Positions 32,195 through 32,247 of a stretch of DNA of 32,247 bases are shown one piece after another. A model generated the notes under the pieces. The model was not told the DNA's origin. It did not search any database and worked only from the letters and a program-made list of their open reading frames with translations. Made by a program: the position numbers and the translations under genes. The number at the start of each line of letters is the position of its first letter. The stretch's first letter is position 1. Source of the DNA: Elusimicrobiota bacterium (GTDB lineage: Bacteria > Elusimicrobiota > Elusimicrobia > UBA1565); the NCBI GenBank assembly GCA_016196755.1, contig JACPXC010000049.1, positions 1 to 32,247 on the forward strand. Reading direction: 5' to 3'.

Positions 32195-32247
32195 ACGTTG
32201 GGCGTCACGTCAGTCTAGCATAGGGCCCCGTCGGACCCGCAGCAGGC

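Noticed and set aside
32008-32208. 66-codon minus-strand ORF at the right end
   Set aside because: It runs through the IS21-like terminal repeats, has no Shine-Dalgarno sequence or family likeness, and is likely a chance frame.

Overview
The window is GC-rich bacterial DNA apart from about 620 AT-rich bases at the left edge. Genes are packed tightly, many joined by ATGA or GTGA stop/start overlaps. No rRNA or tRNA is visible. The host cannot be named with certainty. A bacterial histone, many short Ala/Leu-rich signal peptides and a dense high-GC coding style would fit an Elusimicrobiota-like or Bdellovibrionota-like lineage, but this is a weak inference. The left edge (1-~625) carries the end of a YkuK-type gene and the end of a convergent small gene. 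Both read like Bacteroidota proteins, and they stop abruptly where the GC-rich DNA begins, which suggests a chimeric join or a very recent insertion.

From 700 to 9,900 lie housekeeping and accessory genes: proC-rnd behind a consensus promoter and a structured leader; a J-domain membrane protein; rlmN; an unknown gene followed by a TauE/SafE permease and its DUF1634 partner; an orphan HicA-like protein lacking its catalytic histidine; an exonuclease III gene; and a secreted HExxH protein coupled to a second secreted protein. Between 3394 and 3498 there is a candidate small RNA ending in an intrinsic terminator.

From 9,900 to 15,250 are a CtlX-like arginine/citrulline hydrolase, a 166-bp nested palindrome (REP/MITE-like), a 51-codon ORF, a PQQ-type sugar dehydrogenase, a secreted unknown, and an overlapping pair: a DUF2330 protein and an orphan RnfD-like membrane protein.

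The centrepiece is a 12.6-kb minus-strand supraoperon (27856 down to 15283): trpE-trpG-trpD-trpCF-trpB-trpA-aroF-aroA-aroE-aroC-aroK-aroB-aroQ. Every one of the 12 gene junctions overlaps. The set encodes all seven shikimate steps and the whole chorismate-to-tryptophan branch. Upstream of trpE are a consensus promoter (TTGACA, 18 bp, TATAAT), a 20-residue leader peptide with three Trp codons that starts almost at the transcription start, and a terminator that can be replaced by an alternative pairing. This is a textbook-style trp attenuator placed so that it would control the entire aromatic pathway.

Beyond the operon (28,069-31,774) are a 64-residue bacterial histone with its own promoter and terminator, a secreted protein built from about six ~70-residue repeats, and a small unknown gene coupled to a serine beta-lactamase-like hydrolase. 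The right end (31,790-32,247) has no convincing gene and finishes in ~22-bp direct repeats resembling the ends of IS21-family elements. A recurring theme is -10-like boxes only 5-9 bp before start codons with no Shine-Dalgarno sequence, suggesting leaderless transcripts for several first genes.
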